Shown here piece by piece: positions 43,399 to 53,902 of a stretch of 64,000 nt of DNA. Each line of letters begins with the position of its first letter. Position 1 is the stretch's first letter. Position numbers and translations under genes: made by a program. This DNA comes from Syncephalastrum monosporum B8922 (taxonomy: Eukaryota > Mucoromycota > Mucoromycetes > Mucorales > Syncephalastraceae), in contig JNEN01001212.1 of NCBI GenBank assembly GCA_000697355.1, positions 1-64,000 on the forward strand, written 5' to 3'. The notes beneath the pieces were generated by a model. That model did not search any database. It had not been told where the DNA came from and was given only the letters and a program-made list of their open reading frames with translations.

Positions 43399-45268
43399 AT
43401 GGGAAATCTCCATCATGTTGGCCGTTACTTCACCAAGCTGGCTAGATACGTTGGACCCGGCTTCATGATCGCTGTTGGATAGTATGTACAAAATCGATCG
43501 TGGTGCATTTAATCAGGGATTAACAACCCATGGGTTCATTAGCCTTGACCCCGGAAACTGGGCAACGGACATGGAGGGCGGCTCTACCTTTGGCTACCGA
43601 CTACTCTTCATCCTCCTGCTGTCCAATATCATTGCCGTTTTCCTGCAAAACCTGACGATCCGATTAGGCACAGTCGCTGGACATGATTTGGCATCCGCTT
43701 CGCGTGCCTATTTTCCGCGTTGGCTGAATCTGTTCCTATACGTACTCGCCGAGATAGCGATTATCGCGACCGACATGGCCGAGGTGATCGGCAGTGCGAT
43801 TGCGCTCAATCTCTTGATTCCGAGCTTGCCATTGCCCGCCGGGGTTGCCATCACGGCTGCAGACGTATTTATTATCCTGTTGCTCTACCGAGCCGAACCG
43901 GGCGACTCGCAGACAGCATCGCTCCGTATGACCCGCATGTTTGAGACGTTTGTGATGGGCCTCGTCGCGGCCGTGGGCGTGTGTCTCATGATTATTTTGG
44001 CCTATTCGGACGCCAATGCGATTGACGTGCTGAAAGGTTACATCCCTACGCGAGAAATTTTTGCGGATCCGCAATGTCTTTATGTCGCCATTGGTATCAT
44101 TGGTGCTACAGGTAAATTTATATGTCAGATAAAGGGTGCCTAAGCTCATGCGGTGTACCCAGTGATGCCCCACAATCTGTATCTGCACAGCTTCATTGTG
44201 CAAACGCGGTGCTTCGAGTGGCGCAACCGGCGGCCCCAGGTGGTCGCCTCTGGCTTTGGCGACGAAAAGCTGTATACCCTTGTCCAAAACCAACTCGCCA
44301 GGAAGGAATCCAAAAAAGAGGATCTCGCTGTCCAGATGAACGAGAACGAGCATGAAAAGGGCGGGATCGATGAGACCTCACTGCGGCACTACGTAGTCTC
44401 CGAGATGCGCAACAACCTGCATTACTGTTTTGTTGATTTGCTCGTCGCATTGATATTTGCCTTCTTTGTCAACTGCGCCATCCTCGTCGTCGCCGGTGCC
44501 AATTTTTACTATGGCTCGGACCATGTCACAGTCGTCAGCGATTTGTTTGACGCCCATTCGCTCCTTTCGCAGTACCTCGGCCCGGCGGCTGGCGTGGTGT
44601 TTGCGCTCGCCCTCCTGTTCGCCGGCCAATCCTCCACACTGACAGCGACTCTGGCGGGCCAGGTCGTCATGTCCGGCTTCCTTGGCATGAGCGCACGGCC
44701 CTGGATCCGACGTCTCGTGACGCGCCTGGTGGCGATCATCCCGGCTATGGTGGCAGCCTGTATAGCAGGCCGCACCGGTCTGAGCCAGCTCCTGGTCGGC
44801 AGTCAAGTCGCGCTCAGTATCCAGCTGCCCTTCGCGGTCGTGCCTCTGGTGTACTTTACCATGCGCAAGAAGGTGATGCGACTCGATCTGGTGGTCGAGC
44901 AGTCCCCGGCGGAAAAAGGCGCGAGCGAGGCGCAGGCGGCCGACCATCAGCCATCGATGGACGAGGCAGTGCCTTGGGTTGATAGGCTGACCCAAAAGTG
45001 CAGCGAAAATGCGACGGTGCGCCGTCTCTTTGGCCGGTTCTCTTCACCCAAGCCAAAGCCACCCCAGCCTGCGTCGATAGCTGAATCATCCACAGACGTC
45101 CAATCCACCTGCGGGTCGCTGCAGAGTGACGTTGTGCTGCGATCCCTTCCAGAGCCGGTGACGTACGCCAACGGACTGATCATGAACGTGATCGCGGTGC
45201 TGGTGTCACTCTTGCTGGTGGGATTAAATATATACCTCGTCATATCGCTGGCTATGGGCCAAGCATAA
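43399..45268 (+). CDS. NRAMP/Smf divalent metal transporter (585 aa)
   Basis: Three exons: 43399-43481, 43543-44111 and 44163-45268; the frame closes. It is a proton-coupled Mn2+/Fe2+ importer family member. YVGPGFMIAVGYLDPGNW contains the metal-binding DPGN of helix 1. VMPHNLYLHS contains the helix-6 MPHN motif, and the two together form the metal site. A conserved transport signature lies around LFAGQSSTLTATLAGQVVMS. Eleven or twelve membrane helices fit. A hydrophilic stretch of about 100 residues (near 450-560, Pro/Ser-rich) lies before the last helix. The charged loop around KESKKEDLAVQMNENEHEKG is longer than in bacterial members. Vacuolar or plasma-membrane location cannot be decided from sequence. 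Confidence 0.95.
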
Positions 45269-45486
45269 CTCTATGTAACCTTACACTGTCTCTCTTTTTC
45301 TTTTTTTTTTTTTGTTGTGTGCAATAATAATATTTTCTAATTCATGCTTTGGATGAACCAAAATCCAATCGGTCCTTGAATGGCGAATATCCGCTCTTGC
45401 TGCTGCTGTGTTGTATATCGACATTTTAGCCTTCGTCTGTGGGGGTCTGAATCTTTCTATTTTCTTTCCAACTCTATCCTAATACT

Positions 45487-46609
45487 ATGCCCATCCCCTC
45501 CTCTCACTCTTCGTTGAGACAATTACGACGATCGATACCCGATGCCGAACAGAAACCGACAGCACAGTGCCCGGACTGTGGCTCAGAAGATTGCTCTTCC
45601 TGTCGCCGGAATGCTAAACGGCACAAGGCATGGAAAGAACATGAACAGCAGGACGCACTCAATCCAGAGGAGGGAGAAGATTGCAACGCAAAACCAGTAC
45701 AGCACGAGGCCCTGGTCGAAAGACGCAACCCACACCGACTTTTCACAAGTAGAGCAGAAGACGAGGCTTGGGTCGATATTTCCACCCAGCGACTGCCCAA
45801 TTCTCGTTTAGGGTCACTGTATCCCGGCTCCAGGTTCAGAGGGAAGCAAAAGTGTGGCATCACAACATACGATGTTCTCGTTGATATTCAGGTAATTCTG
45901 AATACGGTGCGTCAAATGGACCCGATACTGACTTCTCTTTTATCCACCACCACCACCTTGTAAATTTTATAGCATGTCAACTTAAAAGAAAGCACCTTGA
46001 GCGGTTATCTCAACATCAAAGGCCTCACCACAGAGTTCCCGGAATTGACGGTACGGACATCTTTTTTCCATGTAACGAAGCTCGCTTACCTTGTTTGATG
46101 TAGACCTTCTTCGAGGGCGAGATCATCGGACCCAAGTACTCTTTTCTCACGCGAAAATGGCAAGCCCAGTTACTTATTGATGAAGCCCATTGGGTAACCT
46201 CCCCCCTTCCATGCTCGCTTGCATAAACGAAGCACTAACGCAAGAGTCTTTGATGGACAGAAACGGTTCCCGTCTTTCCTTCCATACCTTCAGATCTTCA
46301 ACCGGGACGACTTTACGTACGATCCGACCGACAACGACTTTATCTACATGCGCTGGAAGGAGCGGTTTCTGGTGCCTGACCATCGAGTGGACACGCTGGA
46401 AGGAGCAAGCTTTGCTGGTTTCTACTATATTTGTTACCAGCGATCGACAGATCAAATCAAGGGGTACTACTTTTTCAGGCATCATACCCAATGGTAAGTG
46501 GGTCCAACCTCCCTCTTTATTGGTTCTCTAACCGGGTTTTTAAAGGTATCAAGAGCTCTCACTTGAGCACGTAAAGCAAAACTCTTTTGGGAACTTTGAA
46601 TTAAGATGA
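45487..46609 (+). CDS. GID4: GID/CTLH E3 ligase substrate receptor GID4 (289 aa)
   Basis: Five exons: 45487-45891, 45973-46050, 46104-46193, 46261-46493 and 46546-46609; the frame closes. GID4 (Vid24) binds proteins with an N-terminal Pro degron and presents them to the GID/CTLH ubiquitin ligase, for example gluconeogenic enzymes in yeast. Residues 1-110 are variable and contain a Cys cluster ([14 protein letters not shown]). From about 116 the protein follows the GID4 beta-barrel: [74 protein letters not shown]. It ends in NFELR, the conserved tail of the family. The Cys cluster is not part of the core fold and may be lineage-specific. Confidence 0.96.
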
Positions 46610-46818
46610 ATTGTAAATAAGAAAACTTTTTATCCCAAGCACACATTCCCTTTTTTGATCTGCTATGCTCTCTGGTGGGCGAGTGCGAGAGAGAGGTGTG
46701 CGGAAGTTGCTTAATTAGGAAACAGACGTCACATTGAGCTCCAAGAGGATTGAAAATTGGAACTCGCGGGGCAAGAGTCAGCCAGACACGATACCATTTG
46801 TGCAACGAATACTGAAAG

Positions 46819-48006
46819 ATGGGCGATCGAGCAGATTTAGACTTGTCCTTAGATGACATTATCAGCGCCAACCGGTCTAAAGGTGGGCGAGGAGGAAGCA
46901 ACACACGTGGAAGAGGCAGCCCACGAGGTGCAGCACCCGGTGGCATGCGTCGTTACCAGAATAACAACAGCGGATCCACGGTACGTCATCGCCACTTTCT
47001 ATTGCGCACGCATCCCTGCGCGTCTGCCCACCCTCGGATGCACAGCTGGCAAAGGCACAAGTGACGAGCGGATGCGTGATGCACATGCAGCTGACATTGG
47101 CTTTGCCAAAACGAGTAGTCATGACTACACGTGTCTTCGTGTCTGTGCTGCTTTGCGCTGCGTATTATGTGTGCGTTTGCGTGTGCATGGGTTGGCATCG
47201 TTATCGCTCGCTGTGTGTATTACCAAACGATAGAATATTCACTCTTCACTGTTTATCGTAGCGCTCGGCGTCGCCGTATGGTAACAGACCGCCGCGACAA
47301 GGATTTCAAACGCAACATTTCCAGCAGCAGCAACAGCAACAGCAACAAGTAAACACGCCGCGGCCTTCTCGCAATAACCTGGTTGTAACAAACTTGGACT
47401 ACAATGTGTCAGAGGAGGATCTCTATGTAAGTTGCCGTGAATCCGATGGACGTGTTTGAGGTAACACGAAGCGTAGGAGCTCTTTGGTCAGATCGGTCCG
47501 CTGAAGCGTGCGTATCTGCATCTGGGTCCCAACGGAACTTCGTCTGGCGTCGCCGATATCTTTTACACAAACAGCCAGGATGCCGAACGTGCAATCAGAA
47601 CATACAACCACGTCGAGCTCGATGGTCAGTAATGAACGAGAGAGAGAGTGTGTGTGTGTGTGTGGGGTGGTTTCGCGTGGTCACTTATACCATGCATGCA
47701 GGTCGTCCTATGCGTATCAGCTTTGCCAACTTAAACTCGGGCTCGGTCGACTATAACAACCGTCCGATGCGTGGAGGAGGACGCGGTGGCTACCACCAGC
47801 AGTCGCATGATAGCCCGCGGGGAGGTAGAGGAGGTGGCAGCTTCCGCGGCACGGGCCGGCGCCAACCCAACCACAGCGAGGATCGGCCTCAGACAACACA
47901 GGAAGACTTGGATGCAGAAATGGACAAATACATGACAAACACCGGTACGTCGATGTGATGTGTACTCTGGCAACGCAACTGAGATTTAACGTTTGAAACA
48001 GATTAA
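46819..48006 (+). CDS. mRNA export adaptor ALYREF/Yra1 (240 aa)
   Basis: Five exons: 46819-46980, 47262-47426, 47477-47624, 47702-47944 and 48002-48006. The last exon supplies only two nucleotides of the final Asp codon plus the stop; reading through instead gives a slightly longer tail. The N-terminus LDLSLDDIISANR and the C-terminus LDAEMDKYM are the two UAP56/Sub2-binding motifs. An RRM lies at about 90-166, with RNP2 LVVTNL and RNP1-like SGVADIFY. RGG-rich linkers flank it (GRGGSNTRGRGSPRG; GGGRGGYHQQ), and there is a poly-Gln run before the RRM. The protein couples splicing/TREX to mRNA export. The first intron (281 bp) is unusually long for this window and could be regulatory, as is known for yeast YRA1. 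Confidence 0.95.
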
Positions 48007-48375
48007 ACGCTCAACATGCATAAGCTTCCTTATTGTTCTGCTCCTTGCCATTTTCTAATTCGAATACAATAAATCGATTCCCCTAGTCGTGGCGTGTATG
48101 AAAGTAATGGCTGTTGTAGTCTGCATAGAACAGTGAGGATGTGGTACAGATTGCTAGCGCTTGAACTATCCATGCGTTTTGACGTGTGAACCAGTGCAAA
48201 AAAAAAAGAAAATAATAATAAAAAAAGGATGAAAAGACTAGGTGGCTAAAAATAGCAACGAACCGTATCCCGGTTTCCTTTCGAGCCACCTCTTCCACGT
48301 TTGGTGTCACTTTTCCTTCTTTTGTTTCTATTCCTTTCTCACTCTGGTCATTCCTTCTTCGAAAGTGTACCCTTG
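48007..48375. other. Intergenic, ALYREF to F-BAR gene
   Basis: The sequence is AT-rich, with an A run (48199-48208) and a pyrimidine-rich leader (48301-48360) before the next start. No gene is seen. Confidence 0.5.
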
Positions 48376-51300
48376 ATGGCGACCGACGTAGCTGCTCCTC
48401 CTGGCGCAGTCCACCCGCCGCCTCCTGGCGCGCGTTTCGCCGACTCCTTTTGGGTGTGTTTCCGCACTGACCAACCGTTCGACTTTCAACCTATTGACTC
48501 CTTCTCTCTTCATGACAGGATGCCAACGATGCCGGCGTCGACGTTCTCGTAGAGCGCTTGCGCAAATCGAAGCAGACCTGCGAAGAAATTAGAAAGCTTT
48601 ACGAGATTAGGTACGTTCAGCCACACACACATACACAATACTACACACGGACCCCCCTCTCCTACTCCCTGTGGTGTGCCCCTGGTATAAAACTCACGAG
48701 GAGACAACACTAGATCCCAGATTGAAGAGGACTATGGCGACCGCCTTTTGAAGCTCTCGCAGCTCATCGTCGGCCAAGAAGAGGAAGGCACGCTGTATGA
48801 ATCGCTGTCGCACATCCCAAGCGCACTCGAAACCACAGGGCGAGCTCACCTCGACCTTGCACAGCAACTGAAACATCATCTCGAGGCACCGCTTGACAAC
48901 TTTGTGCGCGAACAGCGAGAGAAACGACGCACTGTAAGACTCTTTCTTTCTTCCTTTTTTTTCTCTGGTTTTATTTGCCAAGAGTATGTGGCCTGATATA
49001 CATCTGTCTCTCGTCATGAATCTAGCAACACCAACAGATTGAGAATGCACGGCAGCTTAAGAACATGCACCTCACCAACGCCGTCAAGGTACACGCACAC
49101 TCAGGGCGCCCTTCTATTCGTAGCGCACTCACATCGACTGTTAGGCCAAAGAATTCTATACAGCCGAATGCACCAAAGTCGCAGGCATGGAGAAATACCT
49201 ACGGGAGCGTGGCAAAGACATGGCGCCAGACGAAGTGCAGCAGGTACGATTATAATCTGATAGATTTCGCTACGGCCCGACCTGGAGGATAATAACCCTG
49301 TATTAATTTTATTTTTATTCCACCAGCTTGAAGAGGAAATCGATGAGGGCAAAAAGATGCTCGCTGCAGCCGGTACGTATTCGTCAATGAAGCAAAAAAA
49401 AAAAAGGGTTCAGGACGGTTATATTTAGCGTGCATTCTGTAGACCAAGAATACCGGCGTGCGATTGAGGTGCTGACCACAGTAACCACAGACTGGACGAA
49501 TACGTGGAAATCGTCTTGCGACACCTTTCAAGAGATGGAAGAGAAGCGAATTGACTTTGTCCACAACAGCCTGTGGTCGTTTTCGAGCATGATGTCGAGC
49601 GTGTATCTCGTGGATGACCAGGTATAGGATTGTTTATTGTTTTGTCCTACCTACCATGATTGACTCGTCTTTGTTCTCTTTCAGTGCTGCGAACGTATCC
49701 GCACTGCTCTGGAGCACGTCAATGTCCAGAAAGACGTGGAAGACTTCATTGCGAGAAACACGACCGGCACGGTGATACCAGGTAATGACATATTAGGTTT
49801 CGATTCCGTATATTCTGACCCGGAAACATTAGAAACAATGCGATATGAACCGTTTTCGACTCTTGACATTCAAAGACCTCCTTCCCAAAGCGAGAGCGAA
49901 ACGAAGGTGCCGACACCCAAAGACAACGTTGTCACGTTGCCCGAAGCTGCCGTCGCCGCAACAGCTGTGGCATCAGCAGCCGTTGCGAATACGAATGCGT
50001 CCCCCACCAAGAGCATCGAAGTTCATGAACCTACTGTGCCCAGCGACGTCGATGCCAAGCAGTCACCGAGCACACACATACCCGCTGATCAGCCAAGGGA
50101 GGAAACTACTGCTGCACACGTCGCACCCGACGTTATGACCTCCGCGTTTAAGGAAGTGGAAAACATGCTTGGCGACGACACGGCCAAGAAGGATTCAGCC
50201 GACACCAACTCCGAACAACGTGCCAAGGCAACGTCGCCCAAGGCGAGTTCGCCTGTCCACCAACAGTCAACCCCACCCATTGTTCCTCCTGAGCCTGTTG
50301 CCGCCACTCCCAAGAAGAATGGCGATGCCACGCCCGCCACGACGACCGATCACTCACCGTTAGACACCGCACCCGAAGCTGCTGCCGTGGCCGCTGCACC
50401 TGCAGTTATCGCGTCGAGCGCTGTGGATCATGCGCCTCCTCCTTACGACGCGCCGACTGACGAGAAGCCTGTCGCAGAGTCACGAGATGTTCCCAAGGAA
50501 GGCGCGTCGCACATCACGGGCGCCGACAAGGCGCCCTCTCTTCCTACCGCGAGCGCTGCTGTTGCATCCGCCGTGGCTGCCACGGCGGCAGCAGGCGCCC
50601 TCGCTGAGCCTGAGCCGCGTCCGTCTTCATCCTCGTCGGAGCGCATGCGCTTCAAGCCCATACCGAACCCAGCCTTCAACGGCGACCGGTCACGGGCGAG
50701 CATGGACACCCAGGAGCGCCAGGTGTCCCGCGTGGATTCGGGCAGCGACATGCAGGTGAAACTCGCAGAAAGTGCACCAGCAGCAGAGACGGCGCCGGAG
50801 CAGGCTCCGGCTCCGGCTCCAGCTCCAGCCCCTCTGTCTGCGCCTGTCACCCTCAAGGACGAGCGCCCAGACGCAAGCAGCGAAGACGAAGACGACGAGG
50901 ACGCGCTACCACGGCAGGTTCGCCCGCCCCCCAAGGAGGAAAAATGGGTCATTTCGAGCATTCGCCGGCCGGGCCAGATTGCGGTACGTGCGCAAAACGC
51001 ACGCATGTACGACCGCCAGTCCATGTCCATCACACCCCGGCCGGGCGCGCTGTCGTCCCCGACAGAAAACCACAACGATCACAGCAGCAACCACAGCAAC
51101 AGCGCAACGCACGTGGACGCGACGATGCAGTATTTGCGCGACCCGGAGCCGCAGCCGTCGACCAGCTCGGGCAACAAGTTGCAGCGCAATGGACCGCCCC
51201 TCAAGATTGATATACCCCATAAAAGTAACCCTGCGCCGCGCCCGGACCAGACGCAGGCGGCCGCCCAGCAGGTGATCGCGGCCGGCCGTGCGCAGGCACA

Positions 51301-52141
51301 GACCACGCCTTGGCAACTCGAGAGCAACAATCGGTTCACGCAACGCGACGCGCTCGTCCAAGAGGAACACATGTCGCCGCCACAGCAACATCAGCAGCAG
51401 CAGCAGCAGCACGCACAGCAACAGCCATTGGATGTGCCGCCTGCGATGGATGCCATGGAGCCGAGCAGCAGCACAGGACGCAAGAACAAGGACTTTGGCT
51501 CGTTTGTCAAGGGTGTCCTGAAATCCAACTCGTCCCACGACGTCGTAGGGGCATCCTCCACCCGACCCGCGCCTTCGGCCTCGCACGATAAACGGTTCTC
51601 CACGCTGCCGATGAGCGCAGGGGCAGACAAAAAGGACAAGGGCAACCGGTTTTCGCTCGCCCTCTTTGGCAACAAGAAAGACAAGCGTCACCCAAAGGAA
51701 GTCGAGGAGACGGCGGACGAGATCTTTGCCCAGCAGGCCTCGGCGCGTCCGTTGAGCACCGCCATCTCGCCTGCGTCCCGCCAGGCCCCCAGCCGTCGCC
51801 CGATGAGTTATATGCCGGCCTCGAATGCGTCTCAACCCTCCTTCCAGCGACACCCTCCACAACAGCAGCAACAGCCTCAGCAGCAGCCTCAGCAGCAGCA
51901 GCAGGGTTGGATACCCGCTGCAGCCGAACCTCAGCAGGACAGCAGTAGCCGGACACCCATAGAGCGTGTACGGGCGATCTGGTCGTACGAGGCCAAGATA
52001 CCCAGTGAGATGAGCTTCATGGCCGGCGACCTCTTGGCCGTGTTCACCAAGCAAGCCGATGGATGGTGGGAAGCCGAGCTGATGGACCCACAGCGTCGGC
52101 AGCGTGGCCTTGTCCCGGGCAATTACATGGATCCAGCCTAG
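48376..52141 (+). CDS. F-BAR and SH3 membrane-cytoskeleton protein (1077 aa)
   Basis: Eight exons: 48376-48453, 48519-48610, 48714-48933, 49026-49088, 49145-49243, 49327-49372, 49443-49621 and 49685-52141; phases all agree. Residues about 20-290 form an F-BAR domain: FADSFWDANDAGVDVLVERL, then KLYEIRSQIEEDYGDRLLKL, and a coiled region with AKEFYTAECTKVAGMEKYL. Residues about 300-1010 are disordered, rich in Ala/Pro/Ser/Gln with several Gln runs. The C-terminal SH3 domain (RVRAIWSYEAKIPSEMSFMA to GLVPGNYMDPA) has the ALYDY-equivalent, a WW pair and the NY end. This layout is that of Cdc15/Imp2/Hof1-type cytokinesis proteins, which organise the actomyosin ring and septum. Confidence 0.93.
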
Positions 52142-52343
52142 TCTAGTATCTTTAGTTTTGTTAATCGTATCCTATTCTTCTTTTTGTTCCTTATTATTCT
52201 TCCATTCGTTTTGTTGTAACAGTGTCAAATTTCCCTCTCCAAAATTTAAGCACTCATGAAAATCAGGTCCGAAGGTGGGATTTCAGAGACCCTCATTCTT
52301 TCCGTATCTCTCTCCTCTCTCTCTCTCTGTTTGTTGTGTGGTC

Positions 52344-53165
52344 ATGCAGTTGAAGCATCTACTCGGGCTGATTACGCTCCTGTTTGCCATTAGCAGTTAT
52401 GCACAGGTGGTGCAAGTCACGGATGATAATCTAGACACCTTGATCAAGAGTTCGGATGAGTGGCTCCTGGACTTGTAAGTGGAAGAGATGCACGAGGCAT
52501 TCTTGTCTCTCTCTCTCACACATGCACACTCACACTCACACCCTTGCAAGTTATGCCGACTGGTGCGGTTACTGCAAGAAATTCGCACCGAAATATGAAG
52601 CGGCCGAGCGCATCCTCGCGTCAAACGCGCAGACGAGCCATGTCCGAGTAGGAAAAGTCAACGTCGACACCGCCCCTTCGCTGGCCGCGCGTTTCTTTGT
52701 CTCGCGTCTGCCGACCGTAGTCCACATCAAGGAACACGAAGTCCGCGTCATTCCTCCCGCACAGACCTCCAACCTCGCCTCGCTTATTGCCAACGAAGAA
52801 TGGCGCGCGATTGAGCCCGTCAAAGGCCTCACCTCGCCCTTTAGCATATTGTAAGTTGCAGAGAGAGAAAAAAAAGGAGATGGATACACTGTAGCAGCGA
52901 CACTCATGCTGGCATCGTGGGGCGCAGTGGATCGCTGGTAGGCACCACCGGTCGTCTGGTCAAATTCATGACCAAGTTATCACCGGTGACCATCGTGGTC
53001 GGTATGTTTGGCTTGCTGGCTCTCGTCGTGGTGCTGCCCATGTACCTGCCTGCGCCGCCCAACGATGAGTCGGAAGAGACGGTGAGCGGCTCCGATGCGG
53101 CGGGTGCATCCAGTGCCAGCGCGCAGGAAGAGAAGAAATCCAAGGAGGAAAAGAAGAAGGATTAA
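52344..53165 (+). CDS. TMX-type ER transmembrane thioredoxin (233 aa)
   Basis: Three exons: 52344-52474, 52551-52850 and 52895-53165; the frame closes. A signal peptide (about 1-21, LLGLITLLFAISSYAQ) precedes a thioredoxin domain with active site DWCGYCKKFAPKY (Cys 49 and 52) and a cis-Pro at RLPTVVHI. A single membrane helix (VTIVVGMFGLLALVVVLPMYL) follows, then an acidic/basic cytosolic tail ending KKKD, which fits a dilysine KKxx ER-retrieval signal. This is the plan of TMX1-like oxidoreductases acting on disulfides of membrane proteins. The CGYC site is typical of reductases or isomerases with TMX/PDI folds. Confidence 0.9.
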
Positions 53166-53902
53166 GAACCCGGGACGACATGATGGGTTGGTCCTTTTAT
53201 CGTGAAATCCATGTGATATATATCCATCTATATTGATAATGTGTCCTGTCTCTTGTATACAATAATTGCATTAAGCGAGCACTTTTCGACAGGGTCCAAA
53301 TTATGTTTTCTGTTTGTTACTTGTGCGTGATATAATGAGGGGTGTCCAGGGGTTGGGGGTTGGGGTGGGGCAAATGGGCGATGGTCACCACAGCCCATTA
53401 TTATGCTAGGTAGTATTGCACCAAAAGGAGGGCTTACCAAAAGCACGACGCTGTGAGCTCCTCCTGTGATCAGACTACAGTGTTATCTGCCGACGCGCGA
53501 TTACAGTAACAGCGCATATGATAAAAAAAACCGAAGATTCCTGCAAACCTAATGTCAAATAACTTGTGCAGTCCTGCAGCAGAGCGGCCAGAACCCAGGG
53601 CTGGACAAAGCAGCTGCACCAAGATGAGATACACTCTCAGCTACTCATCTACTGACTGTCGCAGGAAAGATCTCATCTCGGAGGGGCCTTTCATTCAAAC
53701 CTCAGGACAACAGCTGCACCTCGCTGCGTGCCTGTCGGGTAGCCAAAATAGTCCATTTCAACACCCGACGAATTTAACCACACGTCTCTTGGGTTCGGTC
53801 AAGCCGTGCAACCCATCAAGGTTTTCCCTTTTTCTTTTCTCTCTCTCACTCTCACTCTCTCTTACTCTTTTTATATTTTTGTGTCGCCTGGATGGGACGC
53901 TG
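53166..53902. other. Intergenic and probable 5' UTR of TBC gene
   Basis: The TBC frame is open back to an ATG at 53552. That extension is low in conservation features, and a strong CT-rich tract (CTCTCTCTCACTCTCACTCT, 53841-53870) sits immediately before the ATG at 53903. I therefore treat this stretch as promoter and leader. Confidence 0.5.

Noticed and set aside
44193..44995. Minus ORFs opposite the NRAMP gene
   Set aside because: Shadow frames; the + strand has DPGN and MPHN motifs and a closed three-exon structure.
50906..52054. 382-codon minus ORF and other long frames opposite the F-BAR gene
   Set aside because: They are shadows of a GC-rich, low-complexity coding exon; the + frame has the SH3 domain and joins eight exons in phase.
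53552..53902. N-terminal extension of the TBC protein from an upstream in-frame ATG
   Set aside because: The extension is Ser/Leu repeat encoded by a CT-rich tract typical of leaders; the acidic N-terminus from 53903 is the natural start.
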